Below, piece by piece: positions 8,228 through 17,290 of a DNA stretch of 64,000 bases. The notes under the pieces are model-generated. The model made no database searches. It worked only from the letters and a program-made list of their open reading frames with translations, and had not been told where the DNA came from. Positions within the stretch are counted from its first letter, which is position 1, and each line of letters starts with the position of its first letter. The stretch covers positions 44,154 to 108,153 of the forward strand of contig JAFTFO010000033.1 of assembly GCA_017449495.1 (NCBI GenBank), in the 5' to 3' direction. A program made the position numbers and the translations under genes. The DNA comes from Prevotella sp. Its GTDB lineage: Bacteria > Bacteroidota > Bacteroidia > Bacteroidales > Bacteroidaceae.

Positions 8228-9070
8228 ATGGTATATATTATAATAGGTATAATCTGTCTGGTAGTGATTGGCATCGTCTGGCTCGTACGCAGACAGCGGT
8301 CGCTGAAGGTAAGGGCCCATTTGATGCAGGAGGCTATTCGTAATCACGACTTTACCTTCCGTCTGCCTACCAACGGGCTTCTGTCAGGAGAGAGGGCCAT
8401 GCAACAGACGCTGAACCAACTGGGCGACATCATCCGCCAGCAGGTGAACCAGAACGAGGTGGAGTCCTGGGAGCGTCTTACCCGTGTGCTGACTCATGAG
8501 ATTATGAACGCGACGGCACCAATTGCCAGCATCAGCCAGTCGATGCTGATACGTGACGATGTCAAGGGGACTGCACTCGAGGACGGCATACAGGCCATCT
8601 ACGAGACATCGCACCACCTGAGTGAGTTTGTGGCCAATTATCGCAAGATGTCGGAACTGGAGCGCCCCGTGTTGGCAGAGGTTTCTCTCCGTACCATGCT
8701 CGACGATATCAGCAGGACGTATCCTCAATTGGAATGGGAGATAAACGTCGATAAAGACTTGGCGGTAAACGCCGATGCCGGCATGTTGCGACAAGTGGTG
8801 ATGAACTTGGCTAAGAATGCCATAGAGGCTCATGCCAAGAAGATGGTTGTTGAGCATAGGGGTGATGGGTTATACATCGGCAACGACGGGCTGCCCATTC
8901 CTGCTGAGAACAGGCAGTCGCTCTTTGTACCTTTCTTCACGACAAAACGCCACGGCAGCGGCATCGGACTGTCACTCTCGCGCCGCATGATGATCCAGCA
9001 AGGAGGGTTGCTCGAACTGACCGAGCAACCCCTACAAGGCTGTCATGTAACCTTTATTCTTACCTTTTAA
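8228..9070 (+). CDS. Sensor histidine kinase
   Basis: A 280-residue kinase with one N-terminal membrane segment (about 2-20), almost no periplasmic part, a dimerisation/phosphoacceptor helix with His near residue 90 (RVLTHEIMNATAPI), and an ATP-binding domain with N box (VMNLAKNAIEAH) and G box (GSGIGLSLSRRM). It lies six bases after the response regulator and must be its partner. The lack of a sensor domain suggests it senses through the membrane or a partner protein. The gene end overlaps the convergent gene at 9060 by 11 bases. Confidence 0.88.
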   Translation: MVYIIIGIICLVVIGIVWLVRRQRSLKVRAHLMQEAIRNHDFTFRLPTNGLLSGERAMQQTLNQLGDIIRQQVNQNEVESWERLTRVLTHEIMNATAPIASISQSMLIRDDVKGTALEDGIQAIYETSHHLSEFVANYRKMSELERPVLAEVSLRTMLDDISRTYPQLEWEINVDKDLAVNADAGMLRQVVMNLAKNAIEAHAKKMVVEHRGDGLYIGNDGLPIPAENRQSLFVPFFTTKRHGSGIGLSLSRRMMIQQGGLLELTEQPLQGCHVTFILTF

Positions 9071-9710
9071 CCCTACTATTCTCCCCTCTTTCTTTTATAA
9101 TCAAGATAACGACGACTGCGACAATAGGCAGCATAAGAATGACTGAGAGTGGTATATGGTTCCATAGAATCTCTGCCTCTACACGCCATGAGGGTAGGGG
9201 CGCCATGTCGGCAGGGCGTGGCTGGATGAGCTGACCCTTGGTGAGAAGGATGATGGTACCTACCCGTTCGTCGAGGTCAATGGTGGCTGGACTCTCTCTC
9301 ACCAGTGCCCGCATCCGCTCTGGAAGGTCTGAGCCCAACGAGTGTAGCTTGTAGCCGAGGGTGTCGTCGAACAGTTCGGAGAACTTGGCATACTCGCCTT
9401 TGATGTTTAACTGCCGCTGAAGGTCTGGGTCGGGGATATGGATCATAGGCTCGTCTTTCCAGACGTCTGGGCGGAGCATCCAGCCATAGACCACCTGCTC
9501 TGGCGAGAGGCCCCGATATGAAGTCTTGCCGTAAACAGACTTCAGGAAATCACTGGCAAAGGTGGCAAAAGGGCACAGGCGATCTTTCCAGATCACCTGT
9601 TCTCGTGCCACCTCGTGTGCCTTCTCTTCGTTGATGGTCTGAATGCTCCTTGAAGACAGAGGGAGGCAGAAGAATATAAATGAAGATAGAAGAAGATAGA
9701 AGAACTTCAT
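9060..9710 (-). CDS. Membrane-anchored protein resembling the periplasmic part of CcsA/ResB cytochrome c biogenesis proteins
   Basis: About 216 residues with an N-terminal signal or anchor (MKFFYLLLSSFIFFCLPLSS) and a C-terminal membrane helix (IPLSVILMLPIVAVVVILII). The central stretch CPFATFASDFLKSVYGKTSY followed by RGLSPEQVVYGWML resembles a segment of the large Bacteroidetes ResB/CcsA heme-handling proteins. Here it stands alone. Its ATG shares one base with the stop of the Rid gene (TAATG). Being last in an operon with two c-type cytochromes, it may help their maturation; this is inference. Confidence 0.6.
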   Translation of the reverse strand: MKFFYLLLSSFIFFCLPLSSRSIQTINEEKAHEVAREQVIWKDRLCPFATFASDFLKSVYGKTSYRGLSPEQVVYGWMLRPDVWKDEPMIHIPDPDLQRQLNIKGEYAKFSELFDDTLGYKLHSLGSDLPERMRALVRESPATIDLDERVGTIILLTKGQLIQPRPADMAPLPSWRVEAEILWNHIPLSVILMLPIVAVVVILIIKERGENSRVKR

Positions 9711-10858
9711 TAGAATTTTGGCATAGTGGGCAGGTCGACGGCCTTGACTGCCATACACTCCATCTCGATGAGCCAGCCTGGACGGCAGACAGGAGCATGG
9801 ACGATGACGTAGGGCTTGCCGTGGAATCGTTCTTCGTATAGTTCACGCACCAGTTCGTAGTCGGCCGTGTCGCGGAGATAGACCACCATCTCTGCCACAT
9901 CGTTGAAGTTACAGTCGGCCTCGGCCAACAGCGCTTCTACATTCTCCCACATGCGACGAGTCTGCTTGATGATGTCCTTAGGGTACATGATTTCGCCTTT
10001 GTTATTGATAGAGGCGGTACCCGAGATAAACACATGACGGCGATCGGCGTAGTTCACCAGCGTACCCCGCTCAAAGCTCACGCCATAGTCACTCGTGCGG
10101 TTCAGGTGAGTGGAGGCATATAGGTAATGTATCTGTTCCTTCTTGACACCCGCAATGGCATAGTTGTCCATCTGCGACAGCACGTTGGGGTCCTGCTGAC
10201 GGCCTCCGATGCCTGTGGAGGCGATGAAGTGGGTGTGGACGGTCAGTCCTTGTGTGAAGAAGAACTGGTTGCGGGCTCGCACCACTCCACCATAGTTCAG
10301 GTCTACGTCGTTGACGAAGAACCAGGTACGGATGCAGTTGGCCTCCAGCGTACAGCCTTCTTGGATGAGTTGCATGTTATATTCGTTGAAGAGCAGGCGG
10401 GTCTGGTATTCGGAATTGGCTGCCATGTTGTGGGCAGAGCCGTTCCAGAGGTGACGGAAACCGCCGTGACATACCTCATAGAGTCCGCTCTTGCCGATAC
10501 CTGTCTGTACATTCGTCATCAGGTATACCCAAAGGGCGATCTTTGTCCCGTCGAGGGGGGCTTGCTGGATGATGCTCTTGGCACAGTCGGTCACATCGGC
10601 CACGATGACGTCATCAGCCTGGTTAGCTGCATCGCTGAGGAAGTAACGCTTGAAGACGGCCTGTGCCCCACGGAGTGTCTCGTTAACGAGTTGGTTGTAT
10701 GCGTTCAAGACGGCTTCTAACTGCTGAGTGTAAGGCAGTCGGCTGGAGTTTACATGAATCATGACGTGGTATTCGCGTACCTCCGTCTCATTGTCGAAGC
10801 TGAAGATCTCAGCAAACGCGTTCTCGAACTGAATGGTTTGTTGTCTATTATCTTTCAT
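9710..10858 (-). CDS. Rid/YjgF-family protein, long form
   Basis: A 382-residue protein whose C-terminal part (around GTLVNYADRRHVFISGTAS and WENVEALLAEADCNFNDVAE) is a RidA/YjgF domain; the N-terminal half looks like a second, diverged copy. Small RidA proteins hydrolyse reactive enamine/imine intermediates; long forms include chorismate-acting enzymes (FkbO/Hyg5 type), so activity is uncertain. I chose ATG 10858 over the longer reading from 10954, which would run into the preceding gene. It sits inside the imelysin/cytochrome operon and overlaps the next gene by one base. Confidence 0.75.
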   Translation of the reverse strand: MKDNRQQTIQFENAFAEIFSFDNETEVREYHVMIHVNSSRLPYTQQLEAVLNAYNQLVNETLRGAQAVFKRYFLSDAANQADDVIVADVTDCAKSIIQQAPLDGTKIALWVYLMTNVQTGIGKSGLYEVCHGGFRHLWNGSAHNMAANSEYQTRLLFNEYNMQLIQEGCTLEANCIRTWFFVNDVDLNYGGVVRARNQFFFTQGLTVHTHFIASTGIGGRQQDPNVLSQMDNYAIAGVKKEQIHYLYASTHLNRTSDYGVSFERGTLVNYADRRHVFISGTASINNKGEIMYPKDIIKQTRRMWENVEALLAEADCNFNDVAEMVVYLRDTADYELVRELYEERFHGKPYVIVHAPVCRPGWLIEMECMAVKAVDLPTMPKF

Positions 10859-10877
10859 GTTTTTGTTCTTTCTTTTT

Positions 10878-11597
10878 TCAATCTTCCTTTGCACCGTGAT
10901 TAATCCAGCTGTCAATGAGCGGCAGGATGCTTTGCTCGTTTTTCTCCGACACAAGGTCGCGGTGTGTCATGGAGATGCCCTCTACCACCTCCTGATGGAG
11001 GATGGTGTGCAGCAGACTGCCTTCGGCATCGCCAGGCTCCACCATATTGATACCCTCGATCTTCGTGGAGGGCTTGCCTACCAGTGCCTGAAAACTCTGC
11101 CCTTCTGTCAGGTAAAGTCCTGCAGCGGCACGATTACTGGCTCCGTGACAGTTGGCGCAGGTGGTATTGAAATAGCTCTGCTGGATAGCGTTGAACATGC
11201 TGACATTGACAGTTCCAACTTCCATATACATCGTATCGCGTGTCTGCTCAAGTTCCATCTCAGAGAATGTCATCACATGACGACGCAGACGGTCGAGAAC
11301 ACAGAGTTGCACATGACTGACATTGTCGTTAATACCTGAAAGGACAATGCTCATAGCGCCGCCGGCATCCTTGGAGATAGCCTTGGAGATGATGGCATAG
11401 TCGTCCGTCCCGTCAAAGCCGGCGATGGCCACGTTATATTCGTCTGGCCAGTTCTCAAGACCCGCCAGTGTCCCCGTCAGTTTCACCACGCGCCCTTCCT
11501 TGAACGATACGACCTTTTCAGGGATGCGACCGTCGTCGCAGGCACTGAATCCAAGAGCCGTCAGTCCTAAAAGAGTTGCAAAAATTGTCTGTTTCAT
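10878..11597 (-). CDS. Monoheme cytochrome c lipoprotein
   Basis: About 239 residues with a lipoprotein signal (MKQTIFATLLGLTALGFSAC) and a single heme-binding motif CANCH near residue 145. The N-terminal part is an unrecognised beta-rich domain. As a lipid-anchored periplasmic cytochrome it could pass electrons to or from the di-heme oxidoreductase encoded two genes upstream. The start at 11597 gives the clean lipoprotein signal; a start at 11627 would overlap the porin gene. Confidence 0.8.
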   Translation of the reverse strand: MKQTIFATLLGLTALGFSACDDGRIPEKVVSFKEGRVVKLTGTLAGLENWPDEYNVAIAGFDGTDDYAIISKAISKDAGGAMSIVLSGINDNVSHVQLCVLDRLRRHVMTFSEMELEQTRDTMYMEVGTVNVSMFNAIQQSYFNTTCANCHGASNRAAAGLYLTEGQSFQALVGKPSTKIEGINMVEPGDAEGSLLHTILHQEVVEGISMTHRDLVSEKNEQSILPLIDSWINHGAKED

Positions 11598-11616
11598 TGA
11601 AATACGGGTTTGACGT

Positions 11617-12876
11617 TTAGAAGGCATATTGCAGCATGAGCTGTGCCGTGTGGGTACAGATGCCCAGGTCGTCGAGGTCGCGGTCCAGTTGTGTGTCGTG
11701 ACCTGTGCGGCCGATGTACTGGTACATGGCAGAGAGCTTAATATTTGTCTTGGGCACGAAGTAGTTCACACTGGCTGCTGGCATGTTCAGGATACCGTCC
11801 TTGCTTGAGCCATTGCGGTCGTAGAGGTCATAGCGGAGTCCGATCTGCCATTGTGGGTGAACGAAGTAGCCCACTTGTGCATAGCCACCCCAGTAGTTGA
11901 AGGTGTCATCAATCTTCTGACGGTCAGTGAAGCCAATGTGCATATAATAGGCCTCCAGCCCCACGTACCAACGGTCTTTCAACATGGCGAACTCGAAGCC
12001 GGCGCGGAAGTCGTTGGTAGATTCACTCTCGGCCTCATTGTTGAAGTTAGCACTCACACCGAAGAGCATCTTGTCTTCATGGAGCAACTTTGGGTTACCC
12101 TGCGTCATCGGCATGGCGCCTTTCGGCTGATAGGTCAGGCGACCTGCATACAACAGCGAGGGCAGATGGTTGTCGTCGCTCAGTCCCTTGGTGGCTCCGT
12201 TCTGGGCAGAGCCCGTACCATTCCAGAGTCCTACTTCATAACCGAACTTGTTGGCGATGAATCCGTGAACCTCTACACCGAGGTCGAAGCCTGTCCCAAT
12301 GCCTGGTGTAACGGCGTTGAGCGAGTAAGGCAGGATAGCCTGTGCTGTCAGCGAGGTAGGAAGACTGGAGAAAAGTGTCTCTCCCAAAGTCGTCAGATAA
12401 GCATGCGTGAACGGTGTCTTGAATTTACCGACTCTGAAGCGCAACTCAGGACTGGCGGCGTAGTCAATCCAAGCCTGCTGTAGGATGTTACCACCAGAAG
12501 CAGCCGCATTGATACAGACGTTATAGTCGATTTTACCAAAGGCCTTACCAGTGAAGCCAATGATGGCATAGGGCATGGCAAAACCTGAGTTGGCAACATT
12601 GTCCTGATTGTAAGCCTTGTCGAGACCCTCATCGTCATAATACTTGTAGCTGAGGGTACTCTGCATATAGAGATAAGGCTTAAAAACAAAGCTGCCGTCG
12701 TTAGACTGGAGGGTGAAGCCTCGGTCGTCGGCAATAGGGATCACGCCGTTGTCCATGTTCAACTTACTGGCTTCGGTCTGCTCAGCGACCTCAGACACGG
12801 TTACTTCTGTCTCAGCAAATGTGGTGGCTGAGAGGATGGTTGCCATGAGGATGGCATATATTCTATTATGTTTCAT
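11617..12876 (-). CDS. Outer membrane porin (phosphate-selective porin O/P-like)
   Basis: A 419-residue outer-membrane beta-barrel. A signal peptide (MKHNRIYAILMATILSATTFA) is followed by a charged N-terminal linker and alternating aromatic beta strands, ending in the terminal signature LMLQYAF with final Phe. The pattern FRVGKFKTPF is typical of the porin O/P family. Its substrate is unknown; position among imelysin and cytochrome genes suggests uptake of an iron or heme-related ligand. Confidence 0.8.
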   Translation of the reverse strand: MKHNRIYAILMATILSATTFAETEVTVSEVAEQTEASKLNMDNGVIPIADDRGFTLQSNDGSFVFKPYLYMQSTLSYKYYDDEGLDKAYNQDNVANSGFAMPYAIIGFTGKAFGKIDYNVCINAAASGGNILQQAWIDYAASPELRFRVGKFKTPFTHAYLTTLGETLFSSLPTSLTAQAILPYSLNAVTPGIGTGFDLGVEVHGFIANKFGYEVGLWNGTGSAQNGATKGLSDDNHLPSLLYAGRLTYQPKGAMPMTQGNPKLLHEDKMLFGVSANFNNEAESESTNDFRAGFEFAMLKDRWYVGLEAYYMHIGFTDRQKIDDTFNYWGGYAQVGYFVHPQWQIGLRYDLYDRNGSSKDGILNMPAASVNYFVPKTNIKLSAMYQYIGRTGHDTQLDRDLDDLGICTHTAQLMLQYAF

Positions 12877-12919
12877 CTTTTTTTGTCTTTTATATTTTTA
12901 CCTTCTTACTTTTTTACCT

Positions 12920-14374
12920 TTACAACGACCATAGGAATTGTACGAGCTGGTCGCGCTCTTTCTTGTTCATGTTCTTGAACTTGTTCTTCGAGGCCTCTCC
13001 CTCACCGCCGTGCCACATGATGGCCTCGACGAAGTTGCGGGCTCGTCCGTCGTGCAGGAAGTAGGTGTGTCCGTTTACTTTCTTCTGCAGTCCGACACCC
13101 CAGAGCGGTGTAGTGCGCCATTCGTTGCCGCGGGCCAGTCCGCTGACGAAGTTATCGTTCAAACCAACACCCATGATCTCTGATCCCATGTCGTGGAGCA
13201 GGTAGTCAGAGTAGGGGTGTATGGTCTGGCTGCCAAGCCATGGCAAGTTGGTGCCTGCAAGGAGGGTAGAGCCACGAGGCTTGGTGTGCAGGGTGGTGAC
13301 ATGGCAGAGGTGACAGCCAGCCTGATAGAACAGTTGCTCACCAGCCTTGACGTCGGGATCGTTGATATTCCGGCGTGCAGGCACAGCCAGAGCCTGCATA
13401 TAGAGATCCACACACTCCATATCCTCTGTCGGCACATCAAGCAAATCATAGGAGAGTCCCATCATGGAGCCTTCTTCCATTTGGCGTTGTCCCTCACAGA
13501 TCTCTTCTGGATAGCGGCTGTTGGTCATACCCATATCGCTGCTAAAGCCCAGTTCTACGGTGAGATCAGCATGGTGGGCCTTGTTGCCTGAGAGTCCCAA
13601 CTGTAGTTTGCCGCGCTCGGTGATGTAGTTGCATCGCCCGCTGATGCCCCATTCCGGGTAGTTGCTTTGGCGAGCTAATGCCTCAATCTCATTGGGGTCG
13701 ATGGCCATCATCTGTCCCATACCGACATGTCTCAACGGGACACGTACCGTACAGAACAGGTCTTCGGGCTTGACAGAGTCGGTATACCATTCCGTGACCG
13801 TCCACTTGGGTACGCAGAGCGTATACTCTTCACCGTCGGGGAAATGATAGGTCATAGAGTCGATCTTCACTTTTAGTTTGCCTTCTGGTCGCACCCCATA
13901 GATGGCCTGGTCGTGGATCACGCGGCCGTAGTTGGGAAAGAAGGTGCCGTTCTTGCGGGTGATGTAGATTAGCGAGGCCGTAAAGCCGTAAGGGCCGGAA
14001 CCGTCATTACTACCTTGTTTGAAACTGGTCCAGTAGGTTGGCTCTGTACGTCCGGCATTGCGGTGGCAACTGCCACAGCTGTAACCAGCATAGACAGGAC
14101 CGAGGCCACCGCCGTGACCATTTTCGTTAGAGCTTTTCACATTGTCATACAGACGGTCGCCTTTATTGAATCGTAGGTCGTAGGAACCTGACAGCCACCG
14201 TGCCCCCTGGTCATAGGCCACCGACGAGTTGTAGAATCCGGTAGCCGTTCCTGCCGAGAGTGCATAGCCCGACGGAATCTCGATATCGTCTACATCGAGT
14301 TGGTCGTCGTCTTCGCAGCCAGACAGCGTGAAAAGTCCTGTGATGAATAGTGAAATACTAAAGTATTTGTTCAT
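12920..14374 (-). CDS. Di-heme oxidoreductase lipoprotein (DUF1111/DHOR type)
   Basis: About 484 residues with a lipoprotein signal (MNKYFSISLFITGLFTLSGC) and two c-type heme motifs, CGSCH (about residue 100) and CHLCH (about 365). The segment YFLHDGRARNFVEAIMWHGG, which I read near the C-terminus, is characteristic of the DUF1111 di-heme family (thiol oxidoreductase/peroxidase-like). Such genes often neighbour imelysin genes, as here, where they appear to be part of a periplasmic iron system. ATG 14374 was chosen to fit the lipoprotein signal. Confidence 0.87.
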   Translation of the reverse strand: MNKYFSISLFITGLFTLSGCEDDDQLDVDDIEIPSGYALSAGTATGFYNSSVAYDQGARWLSGSYDLRFNKGDRLYDNVKSSNENGHGGGLGPVYAGYSCGSCHRNAGRTEPTYWTSFKQGSNDGSGPYGFTASLIYITRKNGTFFPNYGRVIHDQAIYGVRPEGKLKVKIDSMTYHFPDGEEYTLCVPKWTVTEWYTDSVKPEDLFCTVRVPLRHVGMGQMMAIDPNEIEALARQSNYPEWGISGRCNYITERGKLQLGLSGNKAHHADLTVELGFSSDMGMTNSRYPEEICEGQRQMEEGSMMGLSYDLLDVPTEDMECVDLYMQALAVPARRNINDPDVKAGEQLFYQAGCHLCHVTTLHTKPRGSTLLAGTNLPWLGSQTIHPYSDYLLHDMGSEIMGVGLNDNFVSGLARGNEWRTTPLWGVGLQKKVNGHTYFLHDGRARNFVEAIMWHGGEGEASKNKFKNMNKKERDQLVQFLWSL

Positions 14375-14474
14375 AAAAAGGATGAGTTTTCTCAATATTG
14401 TTCTTTTAACCACAATAGCGAAGGCAGGATTTGGGGTCCTGTCTCCGCTCTTGCGCTATTTTAATTTGTTCTGC

Positions 14475-15638
14475 TTACTTCACGGTGCGAGCCTTTCCAT
14501 CTTTGAATACGAGATACTCCAGAGTGTGGAATCCTCGGAGGCTCTGAGCAGCCTCAATTTTCTCGTCGCTGTCACCGTCTTCCCAGTTCAGACCAGCAAA
14601 GTTCTGATTTTTCATGATCTGTGCAATCATGGCCTGGTCGAGAGGCCAAGAGTCCATGTTGGGGTCAAGACCCATTTCATCGACGGGGCCGAAGAGGAAG
14701 GCCTCACTCGACTCCCACGGCTCACGGGCTGCCAGCCAAGCATTGGCACAGGCTGCAAAGGCGTTGTTGGATGGGGCTGCCTTGAAAGCCTTCACGGCAT
14801 CGTCGAGTTTGGCGTTGAGTTCTGCCAAATCTTTATAGGAAGGAAGCACCACAGCGTCAACATACTGCTTTACAATGGGATCGAGCGTTGCGTCGTCGTT
14901 GATGTTCTCACTAAAGTAGGGCTTAAGAGTGTTCTCTATAAAGTCGCCCAGATCGGCGCAGGCATCCATGGCCTCAGCAGCCTCCTTTGAGTTGATGTTG
15001 CTACGGAAGGGCTGTGGAATGGCGTAGATGGCATCGGCAGCGTTCTTGATAGCCTGCTTGGCCTGTGTGTCGAGTTCAGGATTCTTGGTTGCAAGAACAG
15101 CAGAAAGAGAGTTGGGGCTGATGCTTCCGTCGCGAGTGCCATAGTAAGCATTACGGATGGAGTAGATGTTGTTGCGATAGTCGTCGCGAGAGTGCCAACT
15201 GTACCACGACTCCACAGCATAGAGAGCCTCCTCGCGGTTGCCGGCCTGATACAGGCGATAGGGCTCGCCGATCTTCTGGTCACCCACCTCACCGGCGATG
15301 TCGATGCATCCGTCGAAGATCTGCTCCACGCAGTCGATGGCCGACTTATACTCGTCACTATTGTGGTTCTTGAAAATGGCAGCATAACCATTGTCCCACG
15401 CATCATAGAGGGTCTGGGCATCTGTCTTCAACAGGCTGGAGACGACCGTCATGTAATTGGCCCACTGCTCTGCATAACCTTCGTTGTAGTCGAGATCATT
15501 GGCGTTGTTTACATCGATCTCTACGGTCTCTGTTCCCGTGTTGGGATCGTCGTTCTTGTCATCACCACAGGCCACCACGCTGAATGTCAGGGTCAGCGCT
15601 GCGGCAAACATCATTGCAAACTTTGTAATCTTTTTCAT
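14475..15638 (-). CDS. Imelysin-family lipoprotein (peptidase M75/EfeO-IrpA-like)
   Basis: A 387-residue helical lipoprotein (signal MKKITKFAMMFAAALTLTFSVVAC is slightly long but ends in a good lipobox). The imelysin signature GFHTLEY (GxHxxE) lies near residue 370 and REPWESSEAFLFGP near 310, both conserved in the family. Imelysin proteins are iron-regulated periplasmic or outer-membrane proteins believed to bind iron; peptidase activity is doubtful. Second gene of the operon. Confidence 0.88.
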   Translation of the reverse strand: MKKITKFAMMFAAALTLTFSVVACGDDKNDDPNTGTETVEIDVNNANDLDYNEGYAEQWANYMTVVSSLLKTDAQTLYDAWDNGYAAIFKNHNSDEYKSAIDCVEQIFDGCIDIAGEVGDQKIGEPYRLYQAGNREEALYAVESWYSWHSRDDYRNNIYSIRNAYYGTRDGSISPNSLSAVLATKNPELDTQAKQAIKNAADAIYAIPQPFRSNINSKEAAEAMDACADLGDFIENTLKPYFSENINDDATLDPIVKQYVDAVVLPSYKDLAELNAKLDDAVKAFKAAPSNNAFAACANAWLAAREPWESSEAFLFGPVDEMGLDPNMDSWPLDQAMIAQIMKNQNFAGLNWEDGDSDEKIEAAQSLRGFHTLEYLVFKDGKARTVK

Positions 15639-15673
15639 TGTTGTTAAATTATTAATTGATGATTATTTTGTTC

Positions 15674-17056
15674 TCATTTCTTGGCGAACCAGAGTTGATA
15701 GGCTACGCCGATGCGGAATTCGTTCTCGCTATTATAGGGGCCGGAACCGAATATCTTGCTGGTACCGATCTGACGAGTGGTATAGTCTGCCTTCACGACC
15801 AGGTTAGACAGAGGACGCCAGTTCAGACCAAATGACCACAGGCTCACCTGACAGCGATCATCGCCAATCAAACCCTGCTCACACTCTTCCTGGGGGTTAT
15901 AATAATTATAATGTACGAAAGGAAAGACCACCGGGAAGGCACTGACGTTGGGGAAGAATGACTTCAAGTTGACACCAACCTCAGCACTCCAGTCAACGGC
16001 TTTCTTGGCTACTGGTCCCATGCGGCTGTAGGGCGACTTGCTGGAGTAGCGGCGGTTCGCGGCTGTGATACCTACTGTCTCCGTAATGTTTCCGGAGAGG
16101 TAGTTGGCACGAGCAGTCACGTACTTATTCACATATTGTGCGTCGAAAGAATAGAGCAGCACGTTGATATCATCGTATTCTGCATAGGTAATCAGCTTGT
16201 CGGCATTCTTCTGGGCCTTTGGGTTATAGAGCACCGAAGCACCCAGACGAAGACCCTTGATGCCCGTCCAGTTCAGTCGGGCTGTATAGGCAGGGGCTGA
16301 GAAATTGTCTACCTCCAAGAAACCCTGCTTGGCTTTCTTCACCCAGTTGTAACAATCGAATCCGTTCGGGTTGAGGCCGCTGGTAATCATGGCTTCATAG
16401 TCAAATGTGGCGGCACCCTTGCCGAAGCGTCCGAAGAATTCCAGACCCGTTTCGTGCCACGTCGATGCCATGATGGTCGTGGCACCCTCAGGACGGGCTG
16501 CCGTGAAGAAGTTCAGCGGCTCGTGGTGAGAGTTTGTCAGACCTACGGGGATGATCATATGGCCCACACGGACATTGAAGGCTGGAATGATCAGACGTGT
16601 CAGATGGAATTGCTCAAGGGCCACCTCACCACCTTTTTCTACTTCCGTCTCGTATTCGCCGTTCTCACTACCCGACTGTGACTCTATCTCGTAGGTGATA
16701 CCCGTACCACCCGATTCAAATTCTACCTCGGCCGAGAGAATCCAGTTGGGAGTGATCTTGTATTCACCCTCCAGCACGAAACGGGGGATGCTGATCTCGT
16801 TGTGGTTCTTCTTCGTATTTCCCTTGCTACTGCCATAGTATCGGTTCAATCCGTAATCCTTAAAGGTTGCAAGCATCTCACCATAGCTGCCAATACGCCA
16901 TTTGTTGTAACCATTCACATCGTCAGAAGGCGCTTTGGCCTGTGTGCTCTGAACTTCCTGAGTTTCAGGAGCCTCAAGACTGATGTTCTCTGGTTCTGCT
17001 GCCTGTGCTGAACAAAGAATGGCTCCTGTTGCGAGCATACTGAATAGTCTTCTCAT
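15674..17056 (-). CDS. Outer membrane porin, first gene of the imelysin operon
   Basis: A 460-residue barrel protein with signal peptide (MRRLFSMLATGAILCSAQAA), a proline/glutamate-rich linker, then beta strands ending in VAYQLWFAKK. The region FNVRVGHMIIPVGLTNSHHE resembles OprO/OprP-like and other Bacteroidetes porins found beside imelysin. The promoter at 17108-17138 drives the whole seven-gene operon. Confidence 0.78.
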   Translation of the reverse strand: MRRLFSMLATGAILCSAQAAEPENISLEAPETQEVQSTQAKAPSDDVNGYNKWRIGSYGEMLATFKDYGLNRYYGSSKGNTKKNHNEISIPRFVLEGEYKITPNWILSAEVEFESGGTGITYEIESQSGSENGEYETEVEKGGEVALEQFHLTRLIIPAFNVRVGHMIIPVGLTNSHHEPLNFFTAARPEGATTIMASTWHETGLEFFGRFGKGAATFDYEAMITSGLNPNGFDCYNWVKKAKQGFLEVDNFSAPAYTARLNWTGIKGLRLGASVLYNPKAQKNADKLITYAEYDDINVLLYSFDAQYVNKYVTARANYLSGNITETVGITAANRRYSSKSPYSRMGPVAKKAVDWSAEVGVNLKSFFPNVSAFPVVFPFVHYNYYNPQEECEQGLIGDDRCQVSLWSFGLNWRPLSNLVVKADYTTRQIGTSKIFGSGPYNSENEFRIGVAYQLWFAKK

Positions 17057-17107
17057 ATCTTATATTACTCTTTTACTCTTATATTTCTCTTTTACATTTT
17101 TCGGCTG

Positions 17108-17138
17108 CAAAGGTACGTCGATTCGGGCAATACGCCAA
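17108..17138 (-). promoter_or_regulatory. Promoter of the imelysin/cytochrome operon
   Basis: Minus strand: TTGG (17138-17135), 19 bases, TACCTTTG (17115-17108). It faces away from a TAATTTTG -7 element (17239-17246) for the hemerythrin regulator; the roughly 100 bases between the two promoters should hold the operator. Confidence 0.65.
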
Positions 17139-17290
17139 TACCTAAAAATGGTGAAATCGCCTGAAATGGGGATTCCTGGCAAATAAAGAAAAGTGAAAAT
17201 ACCTACTTGTTATTATTGTCTATGTCGAAAAATATGTCTAATTTTGCACCCAGTAATCAAAAATAGGTAATAAAAAGGTAAAAAGTAAAG

